A DNA stretch of 64,000 nucleotides from an uncultured Oscillospiraceae bacterium (GCA_944385405.1 CALWXB010000003.1:1-64000), one strand, 5' to 3'; counted from the first letter of the stretch, positions 24,659-34,069 are shown. The notes: a model not told the origin generated them from the sequence alone. Translations and numbers: made by a program.

Positions 24659-25123
24659 TTAAATCTCGCCGCGGGCCTTCAGTCTCGCCAGCAGGGCCCG
24701 GCAGCCCTTCTCCACGTCCCGGTAGGTCTGGTCAAAATCTCCGGTGTACCAGGGGTCTGCCACATCCCTGGGATCGTCCGTCAGGTCCAGCAGCCGCAGG
24801 CATTTCCCCTCCGGATCACCGCCGAACAGGCGGCGCATGTTCCGCAGGTTGGCCTCGTCCATCCCCACCAGATAATCCCAATGGAGGTAGTCCGCCGCCT
24901 CCAGGCGGCGGGCCGTCTTTCCGGCGCAGCCGATGCCGTGGCGGGCCAGTTCCCGCCGGGCAGGCGGATACACCGGATTGCCGATCTCCTCGGCGCTGGT
25001 GGCTGCGGAGGCAATGGAGCATGCATCTGCGCGTCCGGATCTCTCCACCAGGTCCTTCATATAAAATTCCGCCATCGGGCTGCGGCAGATGTTGCCGTGG
25101 CATACAAACAGGATCTTAATCAT
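24659..25123 (-). CDS. low-molecular-weight protein-tyrosine phosphatase
   Basis: This 154-residue phosphatase has the P-loop FVCHGNICRSPMAE at 6-19 (CX5R, nucleophile Cys 8) and the general-acid DPW motif (VADPWYTGDFDQTY). Such enzymes reverse bacterial tyrosine or arginine phosphorylation; the substrate is unknown. It starts at ATG 25123 behind GGGAG. It lies downstream of the PBP1A terminator. Confidence 0.92.
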   Translation of the reverse strand: MIKILFVCHGNICRSPMAEFYMKDLVERSGRADACSIASAATSAEEIGNPVYPPARRELARHGIGCAGKTARRLEAADYLHWDYLVGMDEANLRNMRRLFGGDPEGKCLRLLDLTDDPRDVADPWYTGDFDQTYRDVEKGCRALLARLKARGEI

Positions 25124-25257
25124 CTCTTCCATCTCCCTTTCCCATACACCAAACCCTTCTGCCGCAGGCGCCCTGGGACAGAGGTTCCGGCCATGATCGT
25201 AAATTGTACCATAACAGGCCGCTTTTTGCACCAAAATGTTCCGCGCCGTATCCTGTA

Positions 25258-25285
25258 AAAAAGCACGCCCGAAGGCGTGCTTTTT
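25258..25285 (-). terminator. terminator after the class A PBP gene
   Basis: 12-bp arms (25258-25269 and 25274-25285) with A and T runs on both sides. Confidence 0.85.
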
Positions 25286-25305
25286 CATATACGTTTATGC
25301 GTTGC

Positions 25306-27900
25306 TCAGGTGGCCGGTTCCTCCCAGAACTCATTCCACCAGTCGCCGGACCCTCCGGTGTTCTCCCCTGTTGTGGGAGGCGTCGTCTGTCCCCCGCTCT
25401 CCGTATCGCCCGCCTCCGGCGGGATGGGCGGCTGGTAATTGGGGTCGCTGGGATCCAGCTCCGGCGTCAGGGACTCGCCAGGTCCCTCCACATCTGTGGG
25501 CGGTACCACTGTTTCAGCAGTATGAACGCTGCAGCCGCCGCTCTCCTCCAGGGCTTTTTCCATGTTGGAGATGAGATATGCGTCATCCTCAGCCTTGATG
25601 CTGGGGCCATAATCCTCCCGGGTGTAGTCCAGGAAAGCCTTCTGCACCACAGACTCCTCCGGGCAGAACTCACCGGCCAGGCACGCTCCCTCGGTGCAGT
25701 AATCCCGCATGGTGTGGATGGTGCAGCTCTCAGTGGGGCCGGTGCCCGCAGCCACCCAGAAGGTCCTCGCCCGGTCGCCCCGAACGTCGGCATGACAGGC
25801 CTCAGTGCACAGCAGCCCGCTGTCGGCGCACACCGTCACCTGCTCCAAGCCGCTGGACGGCCTGCTGAACTCCTTGTTGGGCAGCGTCTCATGGATCTTC
25901 TGCATCACCTTTTTCCACATGGTGATGGCGGGGTTGCCGCTGTAGCTGATGCGTTCAGGCGTATCGTAACCCGTCCACACTGCGGCGCAGTAATAGGGCG
26001 TGTAGCCTACGAAATAGCGGTCGTAGTTGTCGTTGGTGGTACCGGTCTTGCCGGCGATGGACATACCGGCAAACTTGGCAGAATAACCGGTACCGGAGTT
26101 CACTGCGTTTTGGAGCATATCCGTCATGAGATAGGCGGTAGTCTCCTCCATAGCCTTCTCACTCTCGGTATTGTTCTCCAGTACCACATTGCCGTTGGCG
26201 TCCGTCACCTTCACATACATCTTCGGTTCATTGTACATGCCGCCGTTGGCGAAGGTAGAATAAGCCGCAGCCATCTCCACGGTGGTCAAACCATAGGTAA
26301 GGCCGCCCAGGCCCAGAGCGGAGAGGTTCATATCATCCGCCGTCAGGTTCAGGTGCAGCTTCTCCGTGGCAAAGGCGAAGGCTTCCGTGACGCCCACCGA
26401 CTCCAGCGCCTGGACGGCGATGGTGTTGATGGAATTCTGGACGCCCGTCCGCACGGAGGTGAAGCCGGTATAGCTGTTGGGAGAGTTTTTCGGCCAGGGG
26501 CTGCCGTTGAGCAGCCGGACGGGATAGTTGTCAAACACGGTGGCAGGGCTGATGACTCCGGCATCGATGGCCGGAGCGTATGCCGTCAGAGGCTTCATGG
26601 ACGAGCCCACCTGCCGCCGTCCCACGGCGTAGTTCCAGAGGATGTTGCCTTCCTTCTCTCCCACGGCGCCCACCATGGCCACGATATTCCCCGTGGAGGG
26701 ATCGATGATGGTGATGGCAGACTGGAGCTTCTGGCCCTTGGCAGAGGTGACGTCCAGATTGCTCCGCTCCTCGTAGACAGACTCGGCGATCTCCTGGATC
26801 TCCGGGTCCAGCGTGGTATAGATCTGGTAGCCGCCGTTGTAGAGCAGGGTCGCCGCCGCATCCTGCGAGACATCCATGGATTCGGCCAGATCGTCCCGCA
26901 CCTCCAGGAACACCTGATCCACGAACCAGGAGTTGATCCGGTTCTCACCGGCCGCCGCCGTGGCCAGATCCTCGGCGGAGGTGGTACCGTCGGTGAAGTG
27001 GAGCTCCTCAGCCTTGATGGCCGCCAACTCCTCCTCCGTCTCGATATAGCCCAGCTCGTACATCTTGTCCAGGATCAGCTCCTGGCGGATCTTATTCATC
27101 TCCCGGGCCGTCTTCTGGGAACCCGTCTCCGGGTTGGTGATGACTACGGTGGACATTGGACCATACATGGAGGGATTGTTGGTAATGGCGATGAGGCTGG
27201 CACACTCCGCCGTGGACAGCTGGGAGACATCCTTGCCGAAGTAATACTCCGATGCCGTCTGCACACCGTAGCAGCCCTTGCCCAGGGCAATGAAGTTCAG
27301 ATACAGCTCCAGAATCTCCCACTTGGTGTAATTTTTCTCGAATTCCAGCGCCCGGAAGATCTCCCGGACCTTGCGGTTGACGGTGCCCTTGTCGTCGCCG
27401 GTCATGTTTTTAAGCACCTGCTGGGTGATGGTGGAGCCGCCGAAGGTGGCCTTGTCACCGGTGAACATGTTGACTGTGGCATGGGCAGTACGGATCCAGT
27501 CCACGCCGTGGTGCTCGAAGAACCGCTCGTCCTCAATGGCCACCGCCGCCTGCCACAGGGAATCCGGGATCTGGTCAAAATCCACCCAGATGCGGTTTTC
27601 CACGCCGTAGAGATTCTGATATTCCACCCACTCGCCGCTGGTCTTGTCCTGATAGTAGATCACAGAGCTCAGGGACATGGTGTAGTCTTCAGCCCGGACC
27701 TGCAGGGTGGGCGTCAGGGTGGTATCCACATACTTCATGAAGATCCCCAGCAGCATCGCACCGGAACAGGCGCCCACCAACAGCAGCGTAAAGAGGGCAA
27801 AAAAAATCCTGCCCGCGACGCTGCCGGAACGGCGGCGCTTTTTCGTCTCCCGATGCTGGGATGCCTGCTCCGCCGGCTGGCGCTTTCTCTCGTGTTCCAA
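25306..27900 (-). CDS. class A penicillin-binding protein (PBP1A)
   Basis: This bifunctional peptidoglycan synthase has 864 residues. A basic cytoplasmic tail and membrane anchor (about 31-54) precede the GT51 glycosyltransferase (EDERFFEHHG at 123-132, GGSTITQQ at 154-161) and a transpeptidase with SSMK (catalytic Ser 433), SIN (490-492) and KTGTT (618-622). The C-terminus after about 790 is a Pro/Gly/Thr/Glu-rich tail, probably extended in the wall. No in-frame ATG precedes the anchor, so I chose the TTG at 27900, ten bases after GGAGG. A 927-residue open frame on the other strand is a shadow. Confidence 0.92.
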   Translation of the reverse strand: MEHERKRQPAEQASQHRETKKRRRSGSVAGRIFFALFTLLLVGACSGAMLLGIFMKYVDTTLTPTLQVRAEDYTMSLSSVIYYQDKTSGEWVEYQNLYGVENRIWVDFDQIPDSLWQAAVAIEDERFFEHHGVDWIRTAHATVNMFTGDKATFGGSTITQQVLKNMTGDDKGTVNRKVREIFRALEFEKNYTKWEILELYLNFIALGKGCYGVQTASEYYFGKDVSQLSTAECASLIAITNNPSMYGPMSTVVITNPETGSQKTAREMNKIRQELILDKMYELGYIETEEELAAIKAEELHFTDGTTSAEDLATAAAGENRINSWFVDQVFLEVRDDLAESMDVSQDAAATLLYNGGYQIYTTLDPEIQEIAESVYEERSNLDVTSAKGQKLQSAITIIDPSTGNIVAMVGAVGEKEGNILWNYAVGRRQVGSSMKPLTAYAPAIDAGVISPATVFDNYPVRLLNGSPWPKNSPNSYTGFTSVRTGVQNSINTIAVQALESVGVTEAFAFATEKLHLNLTADDMNLSALGLGGLTYGLTTVEMAAAYSTFANGGMYNEPKMYVKVTDANGNVVLENNTESEKAMEETTAYLMTDMLQNAVNSGTGYSAKFAGMSIAGKTGTTNDNYDRYFVGYTPYYCAAVWTGYDTPERISYSGNPAITMWKKVMQKIHETLPNKEFSRPSSGLEQVTVCADSGLLCTEACHADVRGDRARTFWVAAGTGPTESCTIHTMRDYCTEGACLAGEFCPEESVVQKAFLDYTREDYGPSIKAEDDAYLISNMEKALEESGGCSVHTAETVVPPTDVEGPGESLTPELDPSDPNYQPPIPPEAGDTESGGQTTPPTTGENTGGSGDWWNEFWEEPAT

Positions 27901-28135
27901 AGCGGAGGCACCTCCTTTTCTGATAAATCGGATTTCTGGCCAAGGTCCACGGGACCGAATCCCGCCGGAACCTGCAATACGCCATAATATGTACCATTGT
28001 ACCATCCCCTGTCAACACTGAAAATGTCGTATTTTTTCGAAAAAAAGTTCCCCCTTCTACATATTTTTTGTTTTTTTGCCCAAGATAGCCCCAGACAACC
28101 TGCCGATCTCCGCGTCTTTTCCACCTCTTTCTCCC

Positions 28136-28164
28136 TTGCAATCCGTTGGGAATTCAGGTACAAT
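28136..28164 (+). promoter_or_regulatory. promoter of the DUF1292 gene
   Basis: TTGCAA (28136-28141), 17 bp, TACAAT (28159-28164). Confidence 0.7.
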
Positions 28165-28196
28165 GGGGGCACAGAAGAGGAAGGAGGACCCCCTGC

Positions 28197-28490
28197 ATGA
28201 GCGAAGAATTCGGCCCTACCTTTATTACCGTCACAGATGAGGACGGAAAAGAACTGGTCCTGGAGTTTATCGACGCCCTGGAATACAACGGGCAGATGTA
28301 CCAGGCTTTCTTCCCCGCCGAGACGGAAGGCGAAGAGCCCGATGAGGATGAAGCCGGGCTGGTGATCCTGAAGGTGATCCACGAGGACGGCGAGGACCTG
28401 CTCTCCACGCTGGACTCCGACGAAGAGCTGGACGCCGTGTATGAGCGCTTCATGGAAGCGCTGTTCAGTGAGGAAGACGAAGAGTCCTGA
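28197..28490 (+). CDS. DUF1292 (YrzB-like) protein
   Basis: This is a 97-residue acidic cytosolic protein with the DUF1292 pattern ITVTDEDGKELVLEFIDALEYNGQMY..., ending in a Glu/Asp-rich tail. In Bacillus the homologue yrzB sits in an operon with yrzL and the ruvX gene yrrK; here ruvX is 11 kb away. The function is unknown. AAGGAGG lies nine bases before the ATG. It directly precedes the probable 6S RNA. Confidence 0.88.
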   Translation: MSEEFGPTFITVTDEDGKELVLEFIDALEYNGQMYQAFFPAETEGEEPDEDEAGLVILKVIHEDGEDLLSTLDSDEELDAVYERFMEALFSEEDEES

Positions 28491-28503
28491 CAAGCAAAAC
28501 TGC

Positions 28504-28707
28504 AAAACCCTGCGGGGTTCGTGATAGATCTTTTTTTAACCCACATTTCGTTATAAGGGACGCCGGATCAGTACGTGGTTCGCAGGCCTCCCGGCTGCCG
28601 TCTGCGGCTGGAAGTTGGAAGTGATGAAGCGTGCTGGAGGCAACCCACCTGGCCGTGAAGGTGCAGGTTATAACGAGGTCTACACGGCCACTGCGGGGTT
28701 CTTTTTT
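28504..28707 (+). ncRNA. ssrS: probable 6S RNA
   Basis: A roughly 200-nt non-coding segment has ends that pair as a closing stem: AACCCTGC (28506-28513) with GCGGGGTT (28693-28700). Inside this come GTG-A-TAGATC with GGTCTACAC, and CGTTATAA with TTATAACG, separated by a large asymmetric bubble. A GTTCG after the first stem and a T-run at 28702-28707 complete the picture. This long, rod-like fold with a central bubble and GTTCG near the 5' stem is the 6S RNA layout, which traps sigma-A RNA polymerase. No promoter is obvious. Another structured RNA is possible; I could not fold it computationally. Confidence 0.62.
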
Positions 28708-28745
28708 GTAAAATGGATCCCGCCGGCAGACGGCGGCTTTCCGGC

Positions 28746-28791
28746 AAAACATACGGGCTGAGGACGCAGGTCCTCAGCCCGTATGTTTTTT
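28746..28791. terminator. strong bidirectional terminator
   Basis: 20-bp perfect arms (28746-28765 and 28770-28789) with A and T runs, between the 6S RNA and the convergent lipoprotein gene. Confidence 0.9.
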
Positions 28792-28827
28792 CTGCCAGGG
28801 GCCTCCGTTCCCGGCAGCTCCTGCCGC

Positions 28828-30624
28828 TCAGCCCTCCGGACAAAGATATGCCTGGATGCGGAGCACGTCGTATGTGGCTTCGAAGGAAGGCCATCCTTCG
28901 GAAAAAAAGGACACCCCGAAATATGCGGATCCCTCGATGTCCGCATCGATGCTGGAACGGACTGCTTCGATCCGGTCCCGGCTCACCCCATAGGCCTGCA
29001 TCAGTGTCACGATCCACCAGGTCTGGGATAGACGCTGCGTCAGATTTGGATACTCCGCCGCAAAGAGATCCACCAGCCCGCACACCTCTGTCTGCTCCGC
29101 CGGGAACCCCAGCTCCAGCAGGTTCAGGTACAGAAACGTCCGGGCAAACACCGCCGCGGAGACGCTCTGTGTATCGCCAGTGCTTTCCCGGGAAAGCGCG
29201 TCTGCCCGTTCCATGTGATACGCGCAGAGCAGTTCCCGCTGCTTCGCCGGGATCTCATATCCCGTCTCGTTGATCAAATGCAGAATGTAGTAGAGCACTT
29301 CCCATCCAAGATCGGAATAGTCCGACGCCGCGCTCTTGGTTTCAAAAAAGGAATCCCACAGCGGCCATGCCAGCTCCGCGGGCAGCCCCCGGTCCACCCC
29401 GTACCAGATCAGATGCAGCGTGCTCAGATCGCGGTTCTCCCGGTCCATGTCCTGATACGCCCGGTCCAGAGCCTCTTCCAGGCGCTGCTGGGTCTCCCGG
29501 TCGTCCCCGTATTCATTCAGGATCTTCCAGGAAAATACCGTCTCTGACAGATCCGGCTGGAAATCGCTGTACAGAAACAGGCCCGTATACAGCAGATAGC
29601 GTGACATGTAGCAGTTGATCTGCCGGCAGGTCTCCTGGGGAACCGGAAGTTCCAGCAGGGTCAGCAGTTCCAGGGCAAACCAGGTGGACACGATGGCGGT
29701 CCCCTCCTCATGAGGGAAGATCCCATATCCCCCGTCTTCGCCAGGATCCCGGTACTCCTCTATCTTGTCCGCCAGCAGCTGCCGGGTCTGCGCATCCACA
29801 TCAGCGGCCCCCAGACCTTTTACAAGTTGATTGAGAGTGGCAATGTCCACCTCTTTCGTCTCGCCCTGCAGGATCAATGAAAGATATTCCCGGCAGTAGT
29901 CCAGAAGCGCCGCTGTGTCATGATTGGCCGGAGATCCGCCGAACCGCCGGGACAGCTCCAGATAGGTGGTGACCGCCGCCGCATCCTGGACGGAATACGC
30001 AAGACCGCCAAGGCGGTCCATGGCGCCATAAAATGCCTGCAGGATGGCCGTCTGTTCTGCCTCGCCCAGTGCATCGCCCAGGATGGCGGTGGCATACAGC
30101 ACGCACTGCTGTGCTTCCGTCGAAAGCAGGTCCACTTCATAGGATCCGTATTTTTCACCGCGGGACGGATAAAAATACCCATCTTCACAGTAAAGATCCC
30201 GGACATAGGTCAACAGCTCCTCCCGCAGCTCCGGTTCTATTCCGAACCCGATCCAGTCCGCGGCCTCCCAATAAAAATAGACGGACTCCAGCGCCTGGTT
30301 CCCGTCGGAGATCAGATCCTCCCTTGTCAGCGTGCGGAAGCGGGCGCGGATCTGCTCATAGGGAAGCTGCTCTTTCTGTGGGTCGGTCACGCCTGCGGTC
30401 ATGCAGGAATACCCGGTATCCTGCATCTGGAAATACAGCCAGATGGAAGCAGCATAGCGGGGAGGGACGACTTTCCCGTCCGGGGTAACGGAAGCGGCGA
30501 TGGCCTCCGTTATGGGACCCAGATCCGCATCCCGGCATGGGATCTGCGCCGGAGAACAGGCGGCAGTGACGGACAGGATACAGGCCAGCCCCGCGCAGAT
30601 ACACCGCTTTCGTTTCTTATCCAT
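28828..30624 (-). CDS. large orphan lipoprotein with alpha-toroid-like repeats
   Basis: This 598-residue protein has a lipobox (LSVTAAC, lipidated Cys 23) and is otherwise predicted mostly helical. Repeating segments such as GGYGIFPHEEGTAIVSTWFALELLTLL recall the alpha/alpha-toroid of terpenoid cyclase and prenyltransferase-like proteins, but catalytic DxDD or metal motifs are not apparent. I do not recognise a family. It starts at ATG 30624 behind GGAAGGAG, about 128 nt downstream of a consensus promoter. It is monocistronic and convergent with the 6S RNA. Base composition is less GC-biased than its neighbours, which may indicate transfer. Confidence 0.7.
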   Translation of the reverse strand: MDKKRKRCICAGLACILSVTAACSPAQIPCRDADLGPITEAIAASVTPDGKVVPPRYAASIWLYFQMQDTGYSCMTAGVTDPQKEQLPYEQIRARFRTLTREDLISDGNQALESVYFYWEAADWIGFGIEPELREELLTYVRDLYCEDGYFYPSRGEKYGSYEVDLLSTEAQQCVLYATAILGDALGEAEQTAILQAFYGAMDRLGGLAYSVQDAAAVTTYLELSRRFGGSPANHDTAALLDYCREYLSLILQGETKEVDIATLNQLVKGLGAADVDAQTRQLLADKIEEYRDPGEDGGYGIFPHEEGTAIVSTWFALELLTLLELPVPQETCRQINCYMSRYLLYTGLFLYSDFQPDLSETVFSWKILNEYGDDRETQQRLEEALDRAYQDMDRENRDLSTLHLIWYGVDRGLPAELAWPLWDSFFETKSAASDYSDLGWEVLYYILHLINETGYEIPAKQRELLCAYHMERADALSRESTGDTQSVSAAVFARTFLYLNLLELGFPAEQTEVCGLVDLFAAEYPNLTQRLSQTWWIVTLMQAYGVSRDRIEAVRSSIDADIEGSAYFGVSFFSEGWPSFEATYDVLRIQAYLCPEG

Positions 30625-30758
30625 GATGCGCTCCTTCCAAAGTGCTCCACCTTGCACAACCATGTGCACGCCGCACAGCCGCTGCATCCCGCTGCGCTGT
30701 CATGCACTGGATGTTCGCCCCCGATGGCGGCGTTCAGTTGTGAATATTGTATAAATCT

Positions 30759-30787
30759 ATTTTATCTTTCAGGCTTGCTTTTGTCAA
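30759..30787 (-). promoter_or_regulatory. promoter of the orphan lipoprotein
   Basis: TTGACA (30787-30782), 17 bp, TAAAAT (30764-30759), minus strand. The 322-bp gap 30625-30946 holds this promoter, a leader of about 128 nt with a GTGCAC-containing hairpin, and the foldase promoter. I see no further gene in it. Confidence 0.75.
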
Positions 30788-30846
30788 TCCGTGCCGTATC
30801 GCGGCATGAAACGGTCTGCGGCGTCTCCTGTCCTCTGAATTTTGGC

Positions 30847-30875
30847 TTGCACTATCGTGCAGAATCCGGTATAAT
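30847..30875 (+). promoter_or_regulatory. promoter of the foldase gene
   Basis: TTGCAC (30847-30852), 17 bp, TATAAT (30870-30875). Confidence 0.8.
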
Positions 30876-30946
30876 TGAAAAGCGTGTTGATTGAGCACAG
30901 GGCACGCACATTTCGCATCTTGAATACTTGAGAGGAATGAACACAA

Positions 30947-32491
30947 ATGAGCGCAAAAGAACAACAGCCCTCCGGCTGGAGCGATCCCAAGACCGCCCGG
31001 GAGGCCCAGCAGCGCAAGGCGGAAAAGCGCAGCAACATCCTGTACGCCACTATCGCTGTGGTGTTCGTGCTGGTCGCCGCGGCATCCCTGGTCTGGCGGA
31101 GCAACGTCCTCAGCCGGGTCCTGCCCGCCGTCACCATCAACGGTGAAAACTACACCGCCGCCGAGGTCACGTTCTACTATCAGAACGTCTACCAGAGCTT
31201 CCTGTCCCAGAACTCTTACTATGCCAGCTATCTGGGCCTGAACGTCAACGAGTCCCTGCGCGGCCAGACCATCGACGAGGTGGCCGCCGAGACCATGGGC
31301 GTGGAAGCCGGCACCACCTGGCATGAATACTTCCTGGACCAGGCCCTCAAGCAGATGGCCACCGTTCAGGCCGGCCTGGATGCCGCTGAGGCCGAGGGCT
31401 TTGTCTATCCCGACAGCGTCCAGACCCAGTACGAGGAGTCCGTGGCCTCTCTGGAGAGCGCCGCTGCGGAGAGCAGCCTCTCCACGACCGAATATCTGCA
31501 AAGCGTTCTGGGCGGCACCATGACCGAGGAGGTCTATAACGCCCAGGTCCTGCGGATGCTCCAGTTCACTGCTTACTCCAATGCCTACACCGCCGCCCTC
31601 ACCTATACGGAGGATGAGCTGCAGGCTGCCTATGAGGAAGATCCCAACAGCTACGACCTCGTCTCCTACGAATCCGTGAGCATCAGCGGCATCGCCGACA
31701 ACACCACCGACGAGGACGGCAACACCGTCTCCCCCACCCAGGAGGAAAGCGACGCCGCCAAGGCCGCCGCGGAAGAAGCTGCCAACGAGATGCTGGCCGC
31801 CTATGAATCCGGCGGGGATCTGGAGGCTCTGGCCGAAGCCAACGAGAAGGCCAGCTATACCAGCGGCGACAACGGCACCTATCTGGGCGACACCGTCACC
31901 GAGTGGCTCTTCGACGCCGCCCGCCAGGACGGCGACGCTGCCGTGCTGAACAACGGCGGCTCCACCTACTATGTGGTGGTATTCCACGACCGTTTCCGGG
32001 AGACCTATGACACCGTGGACGTGCGCCACATCCTGATCCCCCTGGGCACCGCCACCCTCTCCTCCGGCGACGAAGGCTATGAGGAAGAGCAGGCGCAGCT
32101 CCAGGCCGACGCCAAAGCTCAGGCAGAGGAGCTGCTGGCCCAGTGGAAATCCGGTGAGGCCACTGAGGATTCCTTCGCCACCCTGGCCATGGAGCACTCC
32201 GCCGACGGTTCCCGCTATGAAGGCGGCCTCTACACCCAGGTCTACCACGACGAAATGGTGGAGACCTTCAACGACTGGTGCTTCGATCCCGCCCGTCAGA
32301 GCGGCGACACCGGCATTGTGGAGACCCAGTACGGCGCGCATGTGATGTACTTCGTAGGCACCGACCTGCCCCGCTGGCAGTCTCAGGTGACCACCACGCT
32401 GCAGACCAACGCTTACACCGCCTGGATCGCGGACCTGGGCGGCAAGTATCTGCCCGAGCAGCACGGCTTCGCCATGAAGATGGTGGGCTGA
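30947..32491 (+). CDS. membrane-anchored SurA/PrsA-like peptidyl-prolyl isomerase
   Basis: This 514-residue protein has a cytoplasmic head, one membrane anchor (about 31-50) and an extracellular chaperone region with a SurA-type N-terminal helical lobe. A parvulin-like domain begins at VDVRHILI (about residue 351) and ends at GAHVMYFVG. An acidic Glu/Ala-rich segment lies near 260-300. It probably helps exported proteins fold, like PrsA, but is anchored by a signal-anchor helix instead of a lipid. The ribosome binding site is GAGAGGAA. Confidence 0.82.
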   Translation: MSAKEQQPSGWSDPKTAREAQQRKAEKRSNILYATIAVVFVLVAAASLVWRSNVLSRVLPAVTINGENYTAAEVTFYYQNVYQSFLSQNSYYASYLGLNVNESLRGQTIDEVAAETMGVEAGTTWHEYFLDQALKQMATVQAGLDAAEAEGFVYPDSVQTQYEESVASLESAAAESSLSTTEYLQSVLGGTMTEEVYNAQVLRMLQFTAYSNAYTAALTYTEDELQAAYEEDPNSYDLVSYESVSISGIADNTTDEDGNTVSPTQEESDAAKAAAEEAANEMLAAYESGGDLEALAEANEKASYTSGDNGTYLGDTVTEWLFDAARQDGDAAVLNNGGSTYYVVVFHDRFRETYDTVDVRHILIPLGTATLSSGDEGYEEEQAQLQADAKAQAEELLAQWKSGEATEDSFATLAMEHSADGSRYEGGLYTQVYHDEMVETFNDWCFDPARQSGDTGIVETQYGAHVMYFVGTDLPRWQSQVTTTLQTNAYTAWIADLGGKYLPEQHGFAMKMVG

Positions 32492-32574
32492 ACCATTCCA
32501 AACAAAGCGGGAGGGGACCTGTCCTGAAGAGGACCGGCTCCCTCCCCCGTCATTTCATGCGCAGGAGGCCTGAT

Positions 32575-33303
32575 ATGGACCAGCGGTTTTTACGAAACGA
32601 GATGCTCTGGGGGCCGGAGGCCCAGGCCCGGCTTTCCCGGGCCCATGTGATCCTCTTCGGCCTGGGCGGCGTGGGCAGCTATGCCGCTGAGTGTCTGGCC
32701 CGCAGCGGCATCGGCGAGCTGACGCTGGTGGACAGCGACACCGTTTCCGTCAGCAACATCAACCGCCAGCTGGAGGCGCTGACCTCCACCGTGGGTCTTC
32801 CCAAGGCGGAGGCTGTGGCCCGGCGGATCCGGGACATCAACCCCCAGGCTGTCCTTCATCCCCTCCACGCCCTCTACGACGCCGCCCACCGGGCAAACTT
32901 CTTCCCGGAGGGCTGCCGGTACGACTACATCGTGGATGCCATCGACCTGGTCAGCTGCAAGCTGGATCTGGCAGAGACAGCCCGGCGTCTGGATATCCCC
33001 CTCATCATGGCTCTGGGCACCGGCAACAAGCTGGACCCCAGCCAGCTGCGTCTGGCGGACATTTCCGAGACCTACGGCTGTCCCCTGGCCCGGGTGATGC
33101 GCAAGGAGCTGCGCAGCCGGGGCCTCCTCCGTCAGAAGGTGGTATTCAGCCCGGAGGAGGCCGTCACTCCCCTGGCGCTGGAGACGCCGCCCCCGGGACG
33201 CCGCAGCGTCCCTGCCAGCAACCCTTGGGTACCCGCTGCGGCGGGGCTGTTGCTGGGCAGCGCCGTTGTCCGGGATCTTATTCAAAAGGAGCGTGAGGCA
33301 TAA
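32575..33303 (+). CDS. tcdA: tRNA threonylcarbamoyladenosine dehydratase
   Basis: TcdA (CsdL) is an E1-like enzyme that cyclises t6A37 of tRNA to ct6A using ATP. The 242-residue protein shows the Rossmann motif FGLGGVGSYAAE, the adenylation motif DSDTVSVSNINRQ and VDAIDLVSCK. The zinc-binding cysteines of MoeB/ThiF are missing, which favours TcdA. AGGAGG precedes ATG 32575. Its stop overlaps the DUF554 start (TAATG). Confidence 0.88.
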   Translation: MDQRFLRNEMLWGPEAQARLSRAHVILFGLGGVGSYAAECLARSGIGELTLVDSDTVSVSNINRQLEALTSTVGLPKAEAVARRIRDINPQAVLHPLHALYDAAHRANFFPEGCRYDYIVDAIDLVSCKLDLAETARRLDIPLIMALGTGNKLDPSQLRLADISETYGCPLARVMRKELRSRGLLRQKVVFSPEEAVTPLALETPPPGRRSVPASNPWVPAAAGLLLGSAVVRDLIQKEREA

Positions 33304-34037
33304 TGCTCACAGGTACCATCGTTAACGCCGCCGCCATCCTGGCTGGCTCCCTTCTGGGCATGCTGCTCACGTGGCTGGCCAACCGCTTTTCCGCTCTGCT
33401 GCCGGTGGGCAGTGTGGCCCTGGGGGAGCGGCTCAAGACCATCATCATGCAGGGCGTGGCCCTGTGCGTCATGTATCTGGGCATCAGCGGCTGTCTGGAG
33501 GGCAACAACTCTCTCATCGCCATTTTGTCCATGGTCATCGGGGCGCTCATCGGCGAGCTGCTGGATCTGGACCGGCGGATGCAGACTCTGGGGCTCTGGG
33601 TGCAAAAGCGCACGGAGCGGCTGGTAGCAGACGGCGGACAGGCCTCCATCTCCGAGGGCTTCGTCACCGCCAGCCTCCTCTTCTGCGTGGGAGCCATGGC
33701 CATCGTGGGCGCTCTCCAGGACGGCCTCACCGGCGACCATTCCACCCTCTTTGCCAAGTCCCTGCTGGACGGCATCAGCTCCATCGTCTTCGGCGCCTCT
33801 CTGGGCCTGGGCGTAGCCTTCGCCGCCGTAGCCATTTTGCTCTACCAAGGCGCCATCGCCCTGGCGGCCTCCTTCCTCCAGCCCTATCTGGGGGACGCGG
33901 TGATCGCGGAGATGACCTGTGTGGGGTCGCTGCTCATCGTGGCGCTGTCGCTGAACATGCTGGGCCTCACCAAGATCAAGGTGATGAATCTGGTCCCGGC
34001 CATCTTTCTGCCCATCCTCTTGTGCCTGGTGATGTAA
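33303..34037 (+). CDS. DUF554 membrane protein
   Basis: This 244-residue protein with six to seven predicted helices matches the DUF554 (YdfK/YqgA) family: GTIVNAAAILAGSLLG at the N-terminus, FVTASLLFCVGAMAIVGALQDGLTGD in the middle and GLTKIKVMNLVPAIFLP near the end. It may be a small-molecule transporter; the function is unknown. It overlaps tcdA by one base and is translationally coupled to it. Confidence 0.88.
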   Translation: MLTGTIVNAAAILAGSLLGMLLTWLANRFSALLPVGSVALGERLKTIIMQGVALCVMYLGISGCLEGNNSLIAILSMVIGALIGELLDLDRRMQTLGLWVQKRTERLVADGGQASISEGFVTASLLFCVGAMAIVGALQDGLTGDHSTLFAKSLLDGISSIVFGASLGLGVAFAAVAILLYQGAIALAASFLQPYLGDAVIAEMTCVGSLLIVALSLNMLGLTKIKVMNLVPAIFLPILLCLVM

Positions 34038-34069
34038 AAAAACGAGCCGCATCTGCGGCTCGTTTTTTC
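34036..34069. terminator. bidirectional terminator
   Basis: AAAAAAACGAGCCGC (34036-34050) pairs with GCGGCTCGTTTTTT (34055-34068). Convergent genes end on either side. Confidence 0.92.

Noticed and set aside
25204-27987. 927-codon open frame opposite the class A PBP
   Set aside because: It is antisense to a gene with complete catalytic motifs, starts without a ribosome binding site and gives a His/Gly/Arg-rich translation typical of GC-rich shadows.
28504-28707. SRP RNA, tmRNA or RNase P RNA at the non-coding segment
   Set aside because: The GGAAG/GNRA S-domain motif, tRNA-like ends and P4 motifs are absent; the rod-like end pairing suits 6S RNA better.
30625-30687. Longer N-terminus of the orphan lipoprotein from ATG 30687
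   Set aside because: It would bury the signal peptide and lacks a ribosome binding site; ATG 30624 follows GGAAGGAG and gives a proper lipoprotein signal.
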